From Planctomycetaceae bacterium (lineage in GTDB: Bacteria; Planctomycetota; Planctomycetia; Pirellulales; UBA1268): a stretch of DNA of 64,000 nt. Under the pieces are notes generated by a model. The model was not told the DNA's origin. It did no database searches and worked only from the letters and a program-made list of their open reading frames with translations. Made by a program: the position numbers and the translations under genes. Positions 63,610-64,000 of the stretch are shown one piece after another (position 1 is the stretch's first letter; the number at the start of each line of letters is the position of its first letter). The stretch is from contig CACORA010000006.1 in assembly GCA_902629495.1 (NCBI GenBank), forward strand, positions 1 to 64,000, in the 5' to 3' direction.

Positions 63610-63675
63610 CATATGAGACATCATAGATGGCGGTTTTCGATGTGACATATGAGACAAAGGTGGCGGAACACATGA
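63610..63675 (+). promoter_or_regulatory. Duplicated mini-ORF leader in front of tdh
   Basis: CATATGAGACA occurs at 63610-63620 and again at 63646-63656, and GGCGG follows each (63629-63633, 63662-63666). Each copy opens a short reading frame: ATG 63613 to TGA 63645 ([10 protein letters not shown]) and ATG 63649 to TGA 63675 (MRQRWRNT). The second stop overlaps the tdh ATG as ATGA. This may be a leader-peptide or translational-coupling arrangement. Confidence 0.4.
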
Positions 63676-64000
63676 ACACGATGAAGGCACTTGTAAAGCG
63701 GGAAGCCTGTCCAGGGTTATGGCTTGAGGACGTGCCGGTTCCGGACGTAGGAATTAACGATGTACTGATACGAGTAGATCGTACGGGAATTTGTGGAACG
63801 GATCTCCACATCTACAACTGGGATGCCTGGGCACAGAAAACAATTCCTGTTCCGATGACTGTTGGGCATGAATTTGTTGGTGAGATCATTGCTGTTGGAT
63901 CCAATGTATATGATTTTTTTCCAGGTGAGATTGTCTCTGGTGAAGGCCATGTGGTCTGTGGGCGTTGCAGGAACTGTCTTGCTGGACGGCGCCATCTGTG
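63672..64000 (+). CDS. tdh: L-threonine 3-dehydrogenase, N-terminal part (cut by window end)
   Basis: The first 109 codons of a zinc-dependent medium-chain dehydrogenase. [20 protein letters not shown] is at the start; [20 protein letters not shown] with the catalytic-zinc Cys, VGHEFVGEI with the His-Glu pair, and [14 protein letters not shown] with the structural-zinc cysteines match Tdh closely, in particular the HIYNWD and GEGH segments. It oxidises threonine to 2-amino-3-ketobutyrate, which Kbl splits to glycine. Start ATG 63672 overlaps the stop of the mini-ORF; GTG 63660 is an in-frame alternative. It follows the riboswitch-controlled gcvP by 130 bases. Confidence 0.93.
   Translation, partial: MNTMKALVKREACPGLWLEDVPVPDVGINDVLIRVDRTGICGTDLHIYNWDAWAQKTIPVPMTVGHEFVGEIIAVGSNVYDFFPGEIVSGEGHVVCGRCRNCLAGRRHL

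Noticed and set aside
1..64000. Prophage, insertion sequence or CRISPR array
   Set aside because: No transposase, integrase, phage structural gene or regularly spaced repeat was seen; gene content is mostly core metabolism.

Overview
The window is chromosomal DNA of moderate GC from a member of the Planctomycetota, most likely a Pirellulales-like, probably aquatic lineage. The evidence is the set of families that are characteristic of this phylum: a DUF1552 protein paired with a DUF1587/1592/1588/1585 multi-domain c-type cytochrome, a PVC-type heme-binding dehydrogenase with HEAT-like repeats, exported sulfatases, a ThuA-DUF1080 protein, and a large conserved planctomycete protein next to holB. 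An LptE-like and a BamD-like lipoprotein show a diderm envelope. I see no prophage, insertion sequence, CRISPR array or plasmid function, so this is core chromosome with a catabolic section, not an island.

Layout. 1-1433: nagB (cut by the window edge) and nagA for amino-sugar catabolism. 1479-15529: a polysaccharide/secretion section with a cupin protein, an SGNH hydrolase, the DUF1552/cytochrome pair, an exported acetyl-esterase-like enzyme fused to FG-GAP repeats, a PVC heme dehydrogenase and a sulfatase. 15584-21584 (minus strand): tmk, holB, a large unknown membrane-anchored protein and fumC. 22081-30830: mutY, ThuA-DUF1080, carA, a very cysteine-rich secreted protein, an ECF-like sigma factor coupled to an anti-sigma/VWA protein, and trxB. 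30972-33687: cstA, a 53-codon DUF2256 gene and nnrE, tightly overlapping. 33682-50357 (minus strand): two long transcription units. purA-uppS-cdsA (nucleotide and envelope lipid synthesis) lies upstream of phoH-pgpH-ybeY-corC-recO/bamD-lptE-folP-proA-prolyl oligopeptidase-cax, in which many neighbours overlap by ATGA. 50560-59991: an RluA-type pseudouridine synthase, an aquaporin, a polyprenyl synthase, an exported nitrilase-type amidohydrolase, a second sulfatase and several small planctomycete proteins including a DUF2805/TIGR03643 protein. 60238-64000: tRNA-Gln(TTG) on the minus strand, then a tandem glycine riboswitch, full-length gcvP and the start of tdh.

How the genes fit together. The nag genes, sulfatases, esterases and ThuA/DUF1080 protein suggest use of sulfated or acetylated polysaccharides and amino sugars. 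The c-type cytochrome and PVC dehydrogenase families may handle electrons from sugar oxidation, but their role is unknown. The glycine riboswitch controls gcvP, and tdh, which starts the conversion of threonine to glycine, follows it, so glycine supply and breakdown may be linked here.

The most unusual points are: recO and a bamD-like lipoprotein gene forming one uninterrupted reading frame; a MutY whose catalytic aspartate position reads glutamate; a run of abutting hairpins between purA and rluA; a duplicated mini-ORF leader in front of tdh; and an ECF-sigma partner that fuses an anti-sigma-like domain to an extracytoplasmic VWA sensor. All family assignments come from reading motifs in the translated sequence, without database searches.
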